Shown here in pieces: positions 17,637 through 26,766 of a stretch of 64,000 nt of DNA. Source of the DNA: Leifsonia sp. AK011. Its GTDB lineage: Bacteria; Actinomycetota; Actinomycetes; Actinomycetales; Microbacteriaceae. Numbering within the stretch: position 1 is the stretch's first letter; every line of letters begins with the position of its first letter. The position numbers and the translations under genes were made by a program. The stretch spans positions 1,054,001-1,118,000 of the forward strand of contig NZ_JACCCH010000001.1 of the NCBI RefSeq assembly GCF_013410945.1, in the 5' to 3' direction. The notes below the pieces were generated by a model. It was not told where the DNA came from. It worked only from the letters and a program-made list of their open reading frames with translations, and made no database searches.

Positions 17637-19307
<1,671 letters not shown>

Positions 19308-19317
19308 CCTAAAGGTT

Positions 19318-19364
19318 GATCCGATGGTTGAGGCTTGACGCAGTCAAGGCTCAACCAAAGGATC
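19318..19364. terminator. Hairpin after groEL
   Basis: GGTTGAGGCTTGAC (19326-19339) and GTCAAGGCTCAACC (19343-19356) pair with one mismatch around GCA; an outer GATCC/GGATC extends the stem. There is no T run, so termination is plausible but not certain. Confidence 0.5.
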
Positions 19365-19370
19365 AAGGCT

Positions 19371-19463
19371 GAGGAGCGCCGCCCAGGCGGCGCGTCTCGA
19401 AGCCTCTCTCGCCAACGTGTTTCGTTGGTGGAGGTTTCGAGACGCGACCTGCGGACGCTCCTC
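19371..19463. repeat. Long interrupted palindrome
   Basis: Outer arms GAGGAGCG / CGCTCCTC, middle arms CGCGTCTCGAA / TTCGAGACGCG and inner arms CCAAC / GTTGG nest in one structure. A partial copy (CTTCGAGACGCG...GCGCTCCTC) follows at about 19529-19555. No coding content. Confidence 0.6.
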
Positions 19464-19479
19464 AACCACCGGTCTACGT

Positions 19480-19514
19480 AAAACGGCCGGCTCCCTCACG
19501 GGGCCGGCCGTTTT
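19480..19514. terminator. Bidirectional intrinsic terminator
   Basis: AAAACGGCCGGC and GCCGGCCGTTTT form a strong stem with A/T tails on both strands, suitable for groEL and for the facing WXG100 gene. Confidence 0.8.
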
Positions 19515-19562
19515 CGTGTATCCCGCGCTTCGAGACGCGCCTTCGGCGCTCCTCAGCGACCG

Positions 19563-19853
19563 TTACCGCACGAACAACCGCGTGTTCGCGCTCTCGATCT
19601 CCGCGTACTGCTGGCCTGCGAGGGTCAGCGCCTGGTTGATCGAGGCGAGGTTCTCCTCCACCCGTTGCTGGGTGGCCTTCCAATCGGTCACCACCCCGGC
19701 GAACGCGGTCGCGGCCTGACCGCTCCACGAGCCCTGGAGGTTGGTGAGCTGGCCGTGGAGGCCCGCTACTTCCGCCTGGATGCGGCCAATGGTGTTGCGC
19801 ACGGAGCCCGTGGCACTGAGGACGGCTTCACTGTCTACCTGGTATCGAGTCAT
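19563..19853 (-). CDS. WXG100 (ESAT-6-like) protein
   Basis: 96 residues, the family's length. Two amphipathic helices are joined by a turn containing the W-x-G signature (GSWSGQAATAF, W near residue 43). Such proteins are substrates or structural parts of type VII secretion and form dimers. No YxxxD/E export motif is obvious at the C-terminus. No EssC/EccC or other type VII gene is nearby. The longer open frame upstream has no similarity, so ATG 19853 was chosen. Confidence 0.87.
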   Translation of the reverse strand: MTRYQVDSEAVLSATGSVRNTIGRIQAEVAGLHGQLTNLQGSWSGQAATAFAGVVTDWKATQQRVEENLASINQALTLAGQQYAEIESANTRLFVR

Positions 19854-19893
19854 GGCACGACGGTAGGGCGGCGAGAGCCGCTGTGGGGGCGGC

Positions 19894-21582
19894 TCAGGCG
19901 GGAGTGGATGCCGCGGCATCCAGAGCCACGCTGGGGAGGAGGGGAAGCAGCACGCGGAACGTCGCTCCGCCTCCGGGCGTCTCGACAACCTCGACCTCGC
20001 CCCCGTGCGCATCCACGATGGCTGCCACGATCGCGAGTCCCAGCCCGCTACCGCCGGTCTCGCGGGTGCGGGAGTTGTCCGCGCGCCAGAAGCGTTCGAA
20101 GATCCTCTGTCGCACCTGGGGAGGAATGCCCTCGCCGTGGTCGATCACGGCCAGGACGGCGCGGGAGCTCGTGGCATCCACCCCCACACCGATCTCGATC
20201 GGGCTGCCGTCTGGCGTGAAGCGCACGGCGTTGCCGATGAGGTTCGTGAGCACCTGCCGGATCTTGTTCTCCTCGGCCATCACGACGGCCCGCAGCTCCG
20301 CCGACGGCTTTGGCAGCTCGGGCACCGCGATCTCCTGGGTCGTCGCCTTGGGTGCCGCCGTGCGGCGCGCGATGCGACGGAGCGCGCTCGCGAACGCAAT
20401 CGGGCCCGTCGCGAGCGCCGTGACGCCGCGCGACGGGGTGGGGGGCACGGGATCGATCAGGGGGAGCGCCTTCGTCGGCGGGTCGGCCTCGTCCACGAAC
20501 GGCTCCGCGGGTGCCAGATCGAGTCCCACGACGGAGACGACGCGTCCGGGCGAGGACGCCATGGCATCGAGCGCCGCGTCGTTGGCGAGGGGGATGAGGT
20601 CCACCTCCGTGAGGGCGAGCGGCTTCGTCTCATCCAGGCGCGCGAGTTCGAGAAGGTCCTCGACGAGTCCGCCCATGCGGATCGCCTCCTTCTCGATGCG
20701 CTCCATGGCCTGCGCGACATCCTCCGGGGTCGTCAATGCGCCCATGCGGTACAGCTCCGCGTAGCCGCGCACGGACACGAGGGGAGTGCGCAGCTCGTGG
20801 CTGGCGTCGCCGACGAAGCGCCGCATCTGGTCGATGGTGCGTGCGCGATCGGCGAAGGCACGATCGATGCGCGACAGCATGGCGTTGAGCGAGGCGTTGA
20901 GGCGTCCGACCTCGGTGTTGGGGATGGCGCCGGAGAGGCGCTGGTTGAAGTCGCCAGCGGCGAACCGTGCCGCCGTGGCCTCGACATCCCGCAGCGGCGC
21001 GAAGGTGGATGTCACGAGCAGTCGCGTCAACGCACCGCCGACGATCACCACCGTGAGCCCGAAGAAGAGGAAGATCGCGGCGAGACGGGCCACGATCACC
21101 GTGGTGTCCTTGAGGTCGAGCGCGATGGCGACCGTGAAGTAGTCCATGCCGGTGCTGTCGGTGGCGGGATACGCCCCAACACGCCACTCCCCACCGGGCT
21201 CCGTACTCGGGAGCGTGATCTCGTCCTCGATCTGGCTGACCGTCTTGAGGTCGAGGCTCTCGACCTCGGGGCGTGCCGATCCCGCGGGGCGGTTGCTGCA
21301 GACGATGTGGCCGTTCGCATCCAGAACGGCGAGATAGAGCTCGTTCGGGAGCTGCGAGACGGGACACTGGGGATCGCTCGACGAGCCTGTCGGCTCGATG
21401 GCTCCGAGCTGCGACGCGGCCGACACGATCTTCGCGTCAACCTCGTCCTGCAGGAACCCCCTGAGCACAGCCATCGTGCCAACACCGGCCACGATCAGCC
21501 CAGCGGTCAGCAGAAGGACCGTGACACCAGTGACCTTGGTGCGCAGCGAGATCCTGTTCCACCAGTCGGCGAGATCGTGCAC
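19894..21582 (-). CDS. Sensor histidine kinase with an unusual insertion
   Basis: 562 residues. Transmembrane helix 1 at ~16-38, an external sensor of about 115 residues with two cysteines, helix 2 at ~158-182, HAMP (~185-240), HisKA with phospho-accepting His in FVGDASHELRTPL (~261), and HATPase with N box NLIGNAV (~444), DHGEGIP and GSGLGLAI (~507). The His-to-N-box distance of ~183 residues is about 70 more than usual because of a Pro/Ala/Arg-rich segment (EADPPTKALP through TAAPKATTQE). It follows its response regulator gene after 9 bp and should phosphorylate that protein. The signal is unknown. Confidence 0.9.
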   Translation of the reverse strand: MHDLADWWNRISLRTKVTGVTVLLLTAGLIVAGVGTMAVLRGFLQDEVDAKIVSAASQLGAIEPTGSSSDPQCPVSQLPNELYLAVLDANGHIVCSNRPAGSARPEVESLDLKTVSQIEDEITLPSTEPGGEWRVGAYPATDSTGMDYFTVAIALDLKDTTVIVARLAAIFLFFGLTVVIVGGALTRLLVTSTFAPLRDVEATAARFAAGDFNQRLSGAIPNTEVGRLNASLNAMLSRIDRAFADRARTIDQMRRFVGDASHELRTPLVSVRGYAELYRMGALTTPEDVAQAMERIEKEAIRMGGLVEDLLELARLDETKPLALTEVDLIPLANDAALDAMASSPGRVVSVVGLDLAPAEPFVDEADPPTKALPLIDPVPPTPSRGVTALATGPIAFASALRRIARRTAAPKATTQEIAVPELPKPSAELRAVVMAEENKIRQVLTNLIGNAVRFTPDGSPIEIGVGVDATSSRAVLAVIDHGEGIPPQVRQRIFERFWRADNSRTRETGGSGLGLAIVAAIVDAHGGEVEVVETPGGGATFRVLLPLLPSVALDAAASTPA

Positions 21583-21591
21583 CCCGACAGA

Positions 21592-22281
21592 CTACTTGCC
21601 AGCTTTGAGCATGTACCCGAAACCGCGCTTGGTCTGGATCAGGGGCTCGGGGGTGAGCTGGTCGAGCTTGCGACGCAGGTAGGAGATGTAGCTCTCCACG
21701 ATTCCCGCGTCACCGTTGAAGTCGTACTCCCACACGTGGTCGAGGATCTGCGCCTTCGACAGCACGCGGTTGGGGTTCAGCATGAGGTAGCGCAGCAGCT
21801 TGAACTCGGTGGGGGAGAGCTCGACGGCATCCTCACCCACGGTCACCTCGTGGGTGTCCTGGTCCATGGTGAGCTCGCCGGCACGGATGATGGCCTCCTC
21901 GTCGTCCTGCATGGTGCGACGCAGGATCGCCTTGATGCGGGCCACGATCTCGTCGAGCGAGAAGGGCTTGGTGACGTAGTCGTCGCCGCCGACGGTGAGA
22001 CCGGTGATCTTGTCCTCGGTGTCATCCTTCGCGGTGAGGAAGAGGATGGGGGCGGTGTATCCGGAGGCGCGGAGGCGCTTGGTGACACCGAACCCGTTCA
22101 TGTCGGGCAGCATGACGTCGAGGATGATGAGGTCCGGCTCCTCCTCGAGTACGGCCGAGATCGCCTGGGCGCCGTTGCCGACGGCACGCACGGCGAATCC
22201 GGCGAAACGCAGGCTCGTGGTGAGGAGGTCGCGAATGTTGGGCTCGTCATCAACGATCAGAATCTTCGGTCCATCAGTCAT
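21592..22281 (-). CDS. OmpR/PhoB-family response regulator
   Basis: 229 residues. Receiver domain with acidic pocket DDE, phosphorylation Asp in LIILDVMLPDMNG, the switch Thr in LFLTAKDD and Lys in VTKPFSLDE; then a winged-helix domain (LSPTEFKLLRYL, YISYLRRKLD, RGFGYML). First gene of the two-component operon; it resembles the TrcR/TcrA type of actinobacterial regulators, but I do not assign a symbol. Confidence 0.94.
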   Translation of the reverse strand: MTDGPKILIVDDEPNIRDLLTTSLRFAGFAVRAVGNGAQAISAVLEEEPDLIILDVMLPDMNGFGVTKRLRASGYTAPILFLTAKDDTEDKITGLTVGGDDYVTKPFSLDEIVARIKAILRRTMQDDEEAIIRAGELTMDQDTHEVTVGEDAVELSPTEFKLLRYLMLNPNRVLSKAQILDHVWEYDFNGDAGIVESYISYLRRKLDQLTPEPLIQTKRGFGYMLKAGK

Positions 22282-22359
22282 GAATCTATTATCTGCGTGT
22301 CGGCTGAACGTTGTCTGGGAGTAATTGGGGTGAAACTTTGGAGCCAGCAGTATGCCTGC

Positions 22360-23451
22360 TCACTCCCTGATCTGGTTGAAGAACGCCGAGATCTCGCTGG
22401 ACCAAGCCTCCGGCTCCTCCCACGGACCGAAGTGGCCACCGTGTTCCATGTCCGTCCAGCGCACGATCGAGAACCATCGGGCGGCTGACTCGCGGGGAGT
22501 GTGCAGGATCTCCCGCGGGAACTCCGCTACGCCGGTCGGCGTTGCGACGAAACCGTCGGTCAGCGGAGTGCTGCGCGAGTAGAAGTAGTACCGCGCGGCC
22601 GAGGCAGCCGTCTGCGTGAACCAGTAGAGGGAGAGGTTGGTCGCGATCTCGTCGAGCGTGTAGACCCCGAACACGTCATCGTCATCGAGGTCGGTCCAGG
22701 CGTGGAACTTCTCGAGCATCCACGAGGCGAGACCCGTGGGTGAGTCGTTGAGGGATGCCCCGATCGTCTGCGGTTTCGTGCGCTGCTGGTGACCGTACGC
22801 ACCCTCGGCGGCCTCCCACTCGGCAGCCGCCACTGCCCAGGCGCGTTCGGCATCGCTCATCTCGGACGGGTCGAGCCCGCGCATCCGACGTAGCGGCACG
22901 TTGCCGAGGTGCAGGCCACTCACGTGCTCGGGATGCCGCAGCACAACCTGTTCGGCAACCTGGGCGCCGATATCGGCGCCGTGCACCCCGTACCGCTCAT
23001 ACCCCAACGCCGCCATGAGTCCGGCCATCTGGTCTGCGACCACGGCGGGCCCGGACACCTCCGTGGGCCGCGCGCTGAACCCGTACCCGGGGATGCTCGG
23101 GATCACCAGATCGAACCGTTGCGCGAGGAACGGCAGCGCTCGTTCGAAGCGCACGATGCCGTCGGGCCAGCCGTGGAGCAGCAGCAGAGGCGTCGCGCCC
23201 CTCGTGCCCGCACGAACCGCGTGCACGCCGTCGACCATCACCTGGTCCCGCTCATTCCAGCGTGCCTCCGCGGCGCGCCAGTCGTAGTCGTTCGCCCAGT
23301 AGTCGACGAGGCGGCGCAGGGGAGCCTGCGGGGTGCCCTGACTCCAGTCATCCGTGACCTCGTCGGTCCACCGCGTCGCGCGGAGGCGGGCCCGCAGGTC
23401 GTCGATGTCGGCCTGCGGGACGGCGATCGTGAACGGGATGATGTCGGCCAT
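22360..23451 (-). CDS. Epoxide hydrolase (alpha/beta hydrolase with EHN domain)
   Basis: 363 residues from the ATG at 23451. The N-terminal EHN domain begins IPFTIAVPQADIDDLRARL; the alpha/beta-hydrolase core has oxyanion-hole HGWPD, PSIPGYGFS and nucleophile Asp in GVHGADIGAQ. The late His and the acid of the triad lie in the C-terminal third (the final MEHGGHFGPWEEPE carries the His). It would hydrolyse epoxides to diols in the cytosol; the substrate is unknown. Divergent from the DUF1697 gene with about 30 bp between the starts. Confidence 0.9.
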   Translation of the reverse strand: MADIIPFTIAVPQADIDDLRARLRATRWTDEVTDDWSQGTPQAPLRRLVDYWANDYDWRAAEARWNERDQVMVDGVHAVRAGTRGATPLLLLHGWPDGIVRFERALPFLAQRFDLVIPSIPGYGFSARPTEVSGPAVVADQMAGLMAALGYERYGVHGADIGAQVAEQVVLRHPEHVSGLHLGNVPLRRMRGLDPSEMSDAERAWAVAAAEWEAAEGAYGHQQRTKPQTIGASLNDSPTGLASWMLEKFHAWTDLDDDDVFGVYTLDEIATNLSLYWFTQTAASAARYYFYSRSTPLTDGFVATPTGVAEFPREILHTPRESAARWFSIVRWTDMEHGGHFGPWEEPEAWSSEISAFFNQIRE

Positions 23452-23481
23452 ACCGTCAGTATGGACCGCCATACTGACACC

Positions 23482-24006
23482 GTGACCACTCGCATCCTGC
23501 TCATTCGCGCCGTCAATGTCGGCGGTGCGAAGCTTCCGATGGCCGAATTCCGGGCGTTGCTCGAGGAGCTCGGCGCGCGGGATGTGCGCACTTACATCGC
23601 GTCAGGCAACGCCGTGCTCGAACTCGATGGCGAGCCCGAGCCGTTCGAGCGCGCCGTGGAGGCCGCAGTGCAGGAACGCTACGGGTACTTCCGCGAGGTG
23701 ATGACGCGCACCCCGTCCGAGTTGCAGGCTGCCCTCGATGCGCATCCGTTCGACGTGGACGATGAGGCGTACTCGTACGTCTCGGTGTTGTCGGGGGAGC
23801 CGAGCGCCGAGGCTGTTGCCGCGGCATCCGCCGTTCGCACGGGCGACGACCAGTGGCAGGTCGTCGGGCGCGAGCTCCACCTGCGGTACGCGAATGGCGC
23901 CGGGCAGGCCGTGCTGAGCCAGGAAGCGCTCGCGAAGCGCCTGGGCGTGGCCGCCACGGCCCGCAACCTCCGCACGATCCGCAAGCTCCTCGACCTCGCG
24001 GGGTAG
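23482..24006 (+). CDS. DUF1697 family protein
   Basis: 174 residues. The opening TTRILLIRAVNVGG-KLPMAEFRALLEELG and the later TYIASGNAVLE are the family's diagnostic blocks; the end (TARNLRTIRKLLDLA) is also typical. GTG 23482 gives the normal N-terminus; ATG 23461 would add seven residues. The function of DUF1697 is not known. Confidence 0.88.
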   Translation: MTTRILLIRAVNVGGAKLPMAEFRALLEELGARDVRTYIASGNAVLELDGEPEPFERAVEAAVQERYGYFREVMTRTPSELQAALDAHPFDVDDEAYSYVSVLSGEPSAEAVAAASAVRTGDDQWQVVGRELHLRYANGAGQAVLSQEALAKRLGVAATARNLRTIRKLLDLAG

Positions 24007-24008
24007 CA

Positions 24009-24070
24009 CTTCGAGACTCCACGCGTGGTGACTTTCACCGGGTGGCAAGTCGCCATTTCTGGAGTCTCGA
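24009..24070. repeat. 62-bp palindromic repeat, copy 1
   Basis: Arms TCGAGACTCCA and TGGAGTCTCGA are a perfect 11-bp inverted repeat; an inner TGGTGA pairs imperfectly with TCGCCA. Copies of identical length lie at 25012-25073 and 46211-46272. Confidence 0.8.
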
Positions 24071-24118
24071 TCACCCTGTGAGCGGCGAAGGGCTTGGCCG
24101 CGGCGAGCGAGGCATCAT

Positions 24119-25000
24119 GTGCGGATGCCCGAACCCCTGCCCTTCGGAGGTGCGCCGTTTCTCGTCACGGCGAACGGTGCACCTGGCGTCTCCCGATCCA
24201 GAACGCGCGCGAAGGATCTTGTCGGCCCGTTTCGCGGCGTGCGGATGTCTGCCGCTTCTCGGGATCTGCGGTCTCTCTGTGAGGCCTACGCAACGACGAT
24301 GGCACCGGACCAGTACTTCAGCCATCACACCGCTGCCAATCTGCATGAACTGCCGATCGAACCGGCCGCCGAGCTGCACGTCACCTCGATCGCGCCGAGG
24401 CGCGAGCCTCGCGCCCGCGGTGTTATCGGACATCGGGTCTCAGCGGGCCGTGATCGCGTAGTTGAGATCGGTGGACTGCTTGTTTCTTCACCGGTTGATA
24501 CCTGGGTCGCGCTGGCCGAGTACCTGCCGTTGGAAGCGCTGATCGTCCTAGGGGATGGACTCGTGAGGCGGTGGGAGCCGATGGCAACCATGGCCGATCT
24601 CGAACAGGCGGTCGCGGCCAGCAGTGGCCGCCGCGGGTGCCGCCTCCTAGCCGAGGCGCTACGGCAGGTGCGGCCACGCACCGACTCCGCGCGCGAGACA
24701 CAAGTGCGCCGATGGCTCGTGAAGGCGGGACTGCCTGAGCCGGTCGTCAACCTCGCGATCAGGAACGAACGAGGCGCATTCCTTGGCTTTGGCGACCTCA
24801 GCTTTCCCGACCACGGGGTTCTCGCGGAGTACGACGGAAACCACCACTTCACCGCAGACCAATCCCAGCGCGACATCGACCGACTCGAGTCGATCATGGC
24901 GGCGGGATGGCGAGTCGTGCGCCTCAACAAGACGCACTCGCAGGCAAGGTCGGTAGCGCTGGTTCGCGCAGCACTAGTCCAGCGCGGCTGGCGGCCCTAG
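24119..25000 (+). CDS. Protein with AbiEi-like N-terminus and DUF559/PDDEXK-like C-terminus
   Basis: 293 residues from GTG 24119 (ATG 24125 possible). The first two thirds contain FSHHTAANLHELP and SPVDTWVALAEYL, which resemble the AbiEi-type transcriptional antitoxin family common in Actinobacteria. The last ~90 residues (GDLSFPDHGVLAEYDGNHHF, a later DxxR and GWRVVRLN) match the DUF559/Vsr-type nuclease fold with D and ExD-like acidic residues. No AbiEii toxin is adjacent. The gene stands alone, bracketed by two copies of the 62-bp palindrome. Its role could be DNA repair, regulation or defence; I cannot choose. Confidence 0.7.
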   Translation: MRMPEPLPFGGAPFLVTANGAPGVSRSRTRAKDLVGPFRGVRMSAASRDLRSLCEAYATTMAPDQYFSHHTAANLHELPIEPAAELHVTSIAPRREPRARGVIGHRVSAGRDRVVEIGGLLVSSPVDTWVALAEYLPLEALIVLGDGLVRRWEPMATMADLEQAVAASSGRRGCRLLAEALRQVRPRTDSARETQVRRWLVKAGLPEPVVNLAIRNERGAFLGFGDLSFPDHGVLAEYDGNHHFTADQSQRDIDRLESIMAAGWRVVRLNKTHSQARSVALVRAALVQRGWRP

Positions 25001-25011
25001 CATCCATTCGC

Positions 25012-25073
25012 CTTCGAGACTCCACTCGTGGCGAGATCCCTAGGTCAGGAAGTCGCCACAGCTGGAGTTTCGA
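25012..25073. repeat. 62-bp palindromic repeat, copy 2
   Basis: Arms TCGAGACTCCA and TGGAGTTTCGA (one mismatch); inner TGGCGA / TCGCCA pairs perfectly. It ends right at the helicase stop codon and may act as the terminator for both neighbours. Confidence 0.8.
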
Positions 25074-26723
25074 CTACGCGGCAGCGGACTCCAGCGCGTC
25101 AGCATCGAGGATTGTGTAGCTGTAGCCCTGCTCCGCGAGGAAGCGCTGGCGGTTCTGGGCGAAGTCCTGGTCGACGGTGTCGCGCGCTACGAGCGTGTAG
25201 AAGCTCGCCGGGATGCCGCTCTCCTTGGGCCGCAACAGGCGTCCGAGTCTCTGCGCCTCCTCCTGACGTGAGCCGAACGACCCAGACACCTGGATGGCGA
25301 CGGTGGCCTCAGGCAGGTCGACGGAGAAGTTCGCGACCTTCGAGACGACGAGAACTTTCGTCGTGCCATCCCGGAACTCCTGGTACAGCCGCTCGCGTTC
25401 GGCGATCGGTGTCGACCCGGTGAGCGACGGCGCCCCGAGCACTTCGGCGAGCCCCTCGAGCTGGTCGAGGTACTGCCCGATCACGAGGATGCGCTCGCCC
25501 TCGTGCCGTGCCACGAGCTGCTGCACGACCTTGATCTTCTCGGGTGCGGATGCCGCGAACCGGTACCTCTCATCGTCTGCAGAGGCCGCGTACTCGAGCC
25601 GTTCGCGCTCCGGCAGGTCCACGCGCACCTCGAAGCAGGCCGCGGGCGAGATGAAGCCCTGCGCCTCGATCTCCTTCCACGGCGCGTCGAAACGCTTGGG
25701 TCCGATGAGGGAGAACACGTCGCCCTCCCGCCCGTCCTCGCGCACCAGGGTCGCGGTGAGGCCAAGGCGGCGACGTGCCTGCAGTTCGGCGGTGAGCTTG
25801 AACACGGGGGCGGGCAGCAGGTGCACCTCGTCGTAGATCACGAGGCCCCAGTCGAGCGCGTCGAGCAGCGCGAGGTGCGCGAACTCGCCCTTCCGCTTGG
25901 CCGTGAGGATCTGGTACGTCGCGATCGTGACCGGACGCACCTCCTTGACCTGCCCGGAGTACTCGCCGACCTCGTCGTCGGTGAGGGTCGTGCGCTTGAG
26001 GATCTCGGCCTTCCACTGGCGCGCCGAGACCGTGTTGGTCACGAGGATGAGCGTCGTGCGGTTCTCGGCTGCCATCGCGCCCAGGCCCACGAGCGTCTTG
26101 CCCGCGCCACACGGCAGAACCACGACGCCGGAGCCGTGGGCGGCGAAGCCCTCGATCGCGGCATTCTGGTACGGGCGGAGATTCCAGGATGACTCGTCGA
26201 GATCGATCTCGTGCGGAGACCCGTCGGTGTAGCCGGCGTGGTCCTCCGCGGGCCAGCCGAGCTTGAGGAGTTCCTGCTTGAGCTGCCCCCGCGCCCAGGC
26301 CTGCACGATGTAGGAGTGGTCGCCGACCTTGTCGAGCAGCAGTGCCGCGACCTTGCGGGCTCGCGTGATCTCGCTAAGCACCGCGGCATCCACCGCTGTC
26401 AGCACGAGGTTGCCGTGCTCGTCGCGCTCGATGATGAGCCGACCGTAGCGACCGACGGTCTCGCTGATGTCCACGGACACCGACTGCGGGATCGGGAACT
26501 TGGAGTACCGCTCGAGCGTCGCGAGCATGTCGGCGGCGTCGTGACCGGCGGCCCGGGCGTTCCACAGCCCCAGCCGCGTGATCCGATAGGTGTGGATGTG
26601 CTCGGGAGCCCGCTCGAGTTCGGCGAAGACAGCGAGGTCGTGCCTGGCATCCTCAGCCTGCGGGTGGGCCACCTCGAGAAGCACCGTGCGGTCGCTCTGC
26701 ACGATGAGGGGGCCATCAGTCAT
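25074..26723 (-). CDS. XPB/Ssl2-type DNA helicase (superfamily 2)
   Basis: 549 residues. An N-terminal XPB-specific domain (~1-170) precedes the helicase core: Q-like LRPYQNAAI, Walker A GCGAGKT, Walker B DEVH, TATL, and the C-terminal lobe with QVSGSFGSRQEEAQRLGRLLRP. Bacterial XPB is a 3'-5' ATP-dependent helicase thought to help nucleotide excision repair or transcription-coupled processes. ATG 26723 gives the family start MTDGPLIVQSD. The downstream-strand neighbour at 26767-28611 encodes its usual partner, 43 bp away. Confidence 0.95.
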   Translation of the reverse strand: MTDGPLIVQSDRTVLLEVAHPQAEDARHDLAVFAELERAPEHIHTYRITRLGLWNARAAGHDAADMLATLERYSKFPIPQSVSVDISETVGRYGRLIIERDEHGNLVLTAVDAAVLSEITRARKVAALLLDKVGDHSYIVQAWARGQLKQELLKLGWPAEDHAGYTDGSPHEIDLDESSWNLRPYQNAAIEGFAAHGSGVVVLPCGAGKTLVGLGAMAAENRTTLILVTNTVSARQWKAEILKRTTLTDDEVGEYSGQVKEVRPVTIATYQILTAKRKGEFAHLALLDALDWGLVIYDEVHLLPAPVFKLTAELQARRRLGLTATLVREDGREGDVFSLIGPKRFDAPWKEIEAQGFISPAACFEVRVDLPERERLEYAASADDERYRFAASAPEKIKVVQQLVARHEGERILVIGQYLDQLEGLAEVLGAPSLTGSTPIAERERLYQEFRDGTTKVLVVSKVANFSVDLPEATVAIQVSGSFGSRQEEAQRLGRLLRPKESGIPASFYTLVARDTVDQDFAQNRQRFLAEQGYSYTILDADALESAAA

Positions 26724-26766
26724 CCCTCCAGAGTACTGCCGGTGGCAGCGTTCACTGGAGGATCGG

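Noticed and set aside
19563-19853. Type VII secretion locus
   Set aside because: Only a single WXG100 gene; no EccC-type ATPase, mycosin or membrane component nearby.
20005-22488. 827-codon plus-strand frame across the two-component genes
   Set aside because: Low-complexity shadow of three minus-strand genes with complete family motifs.
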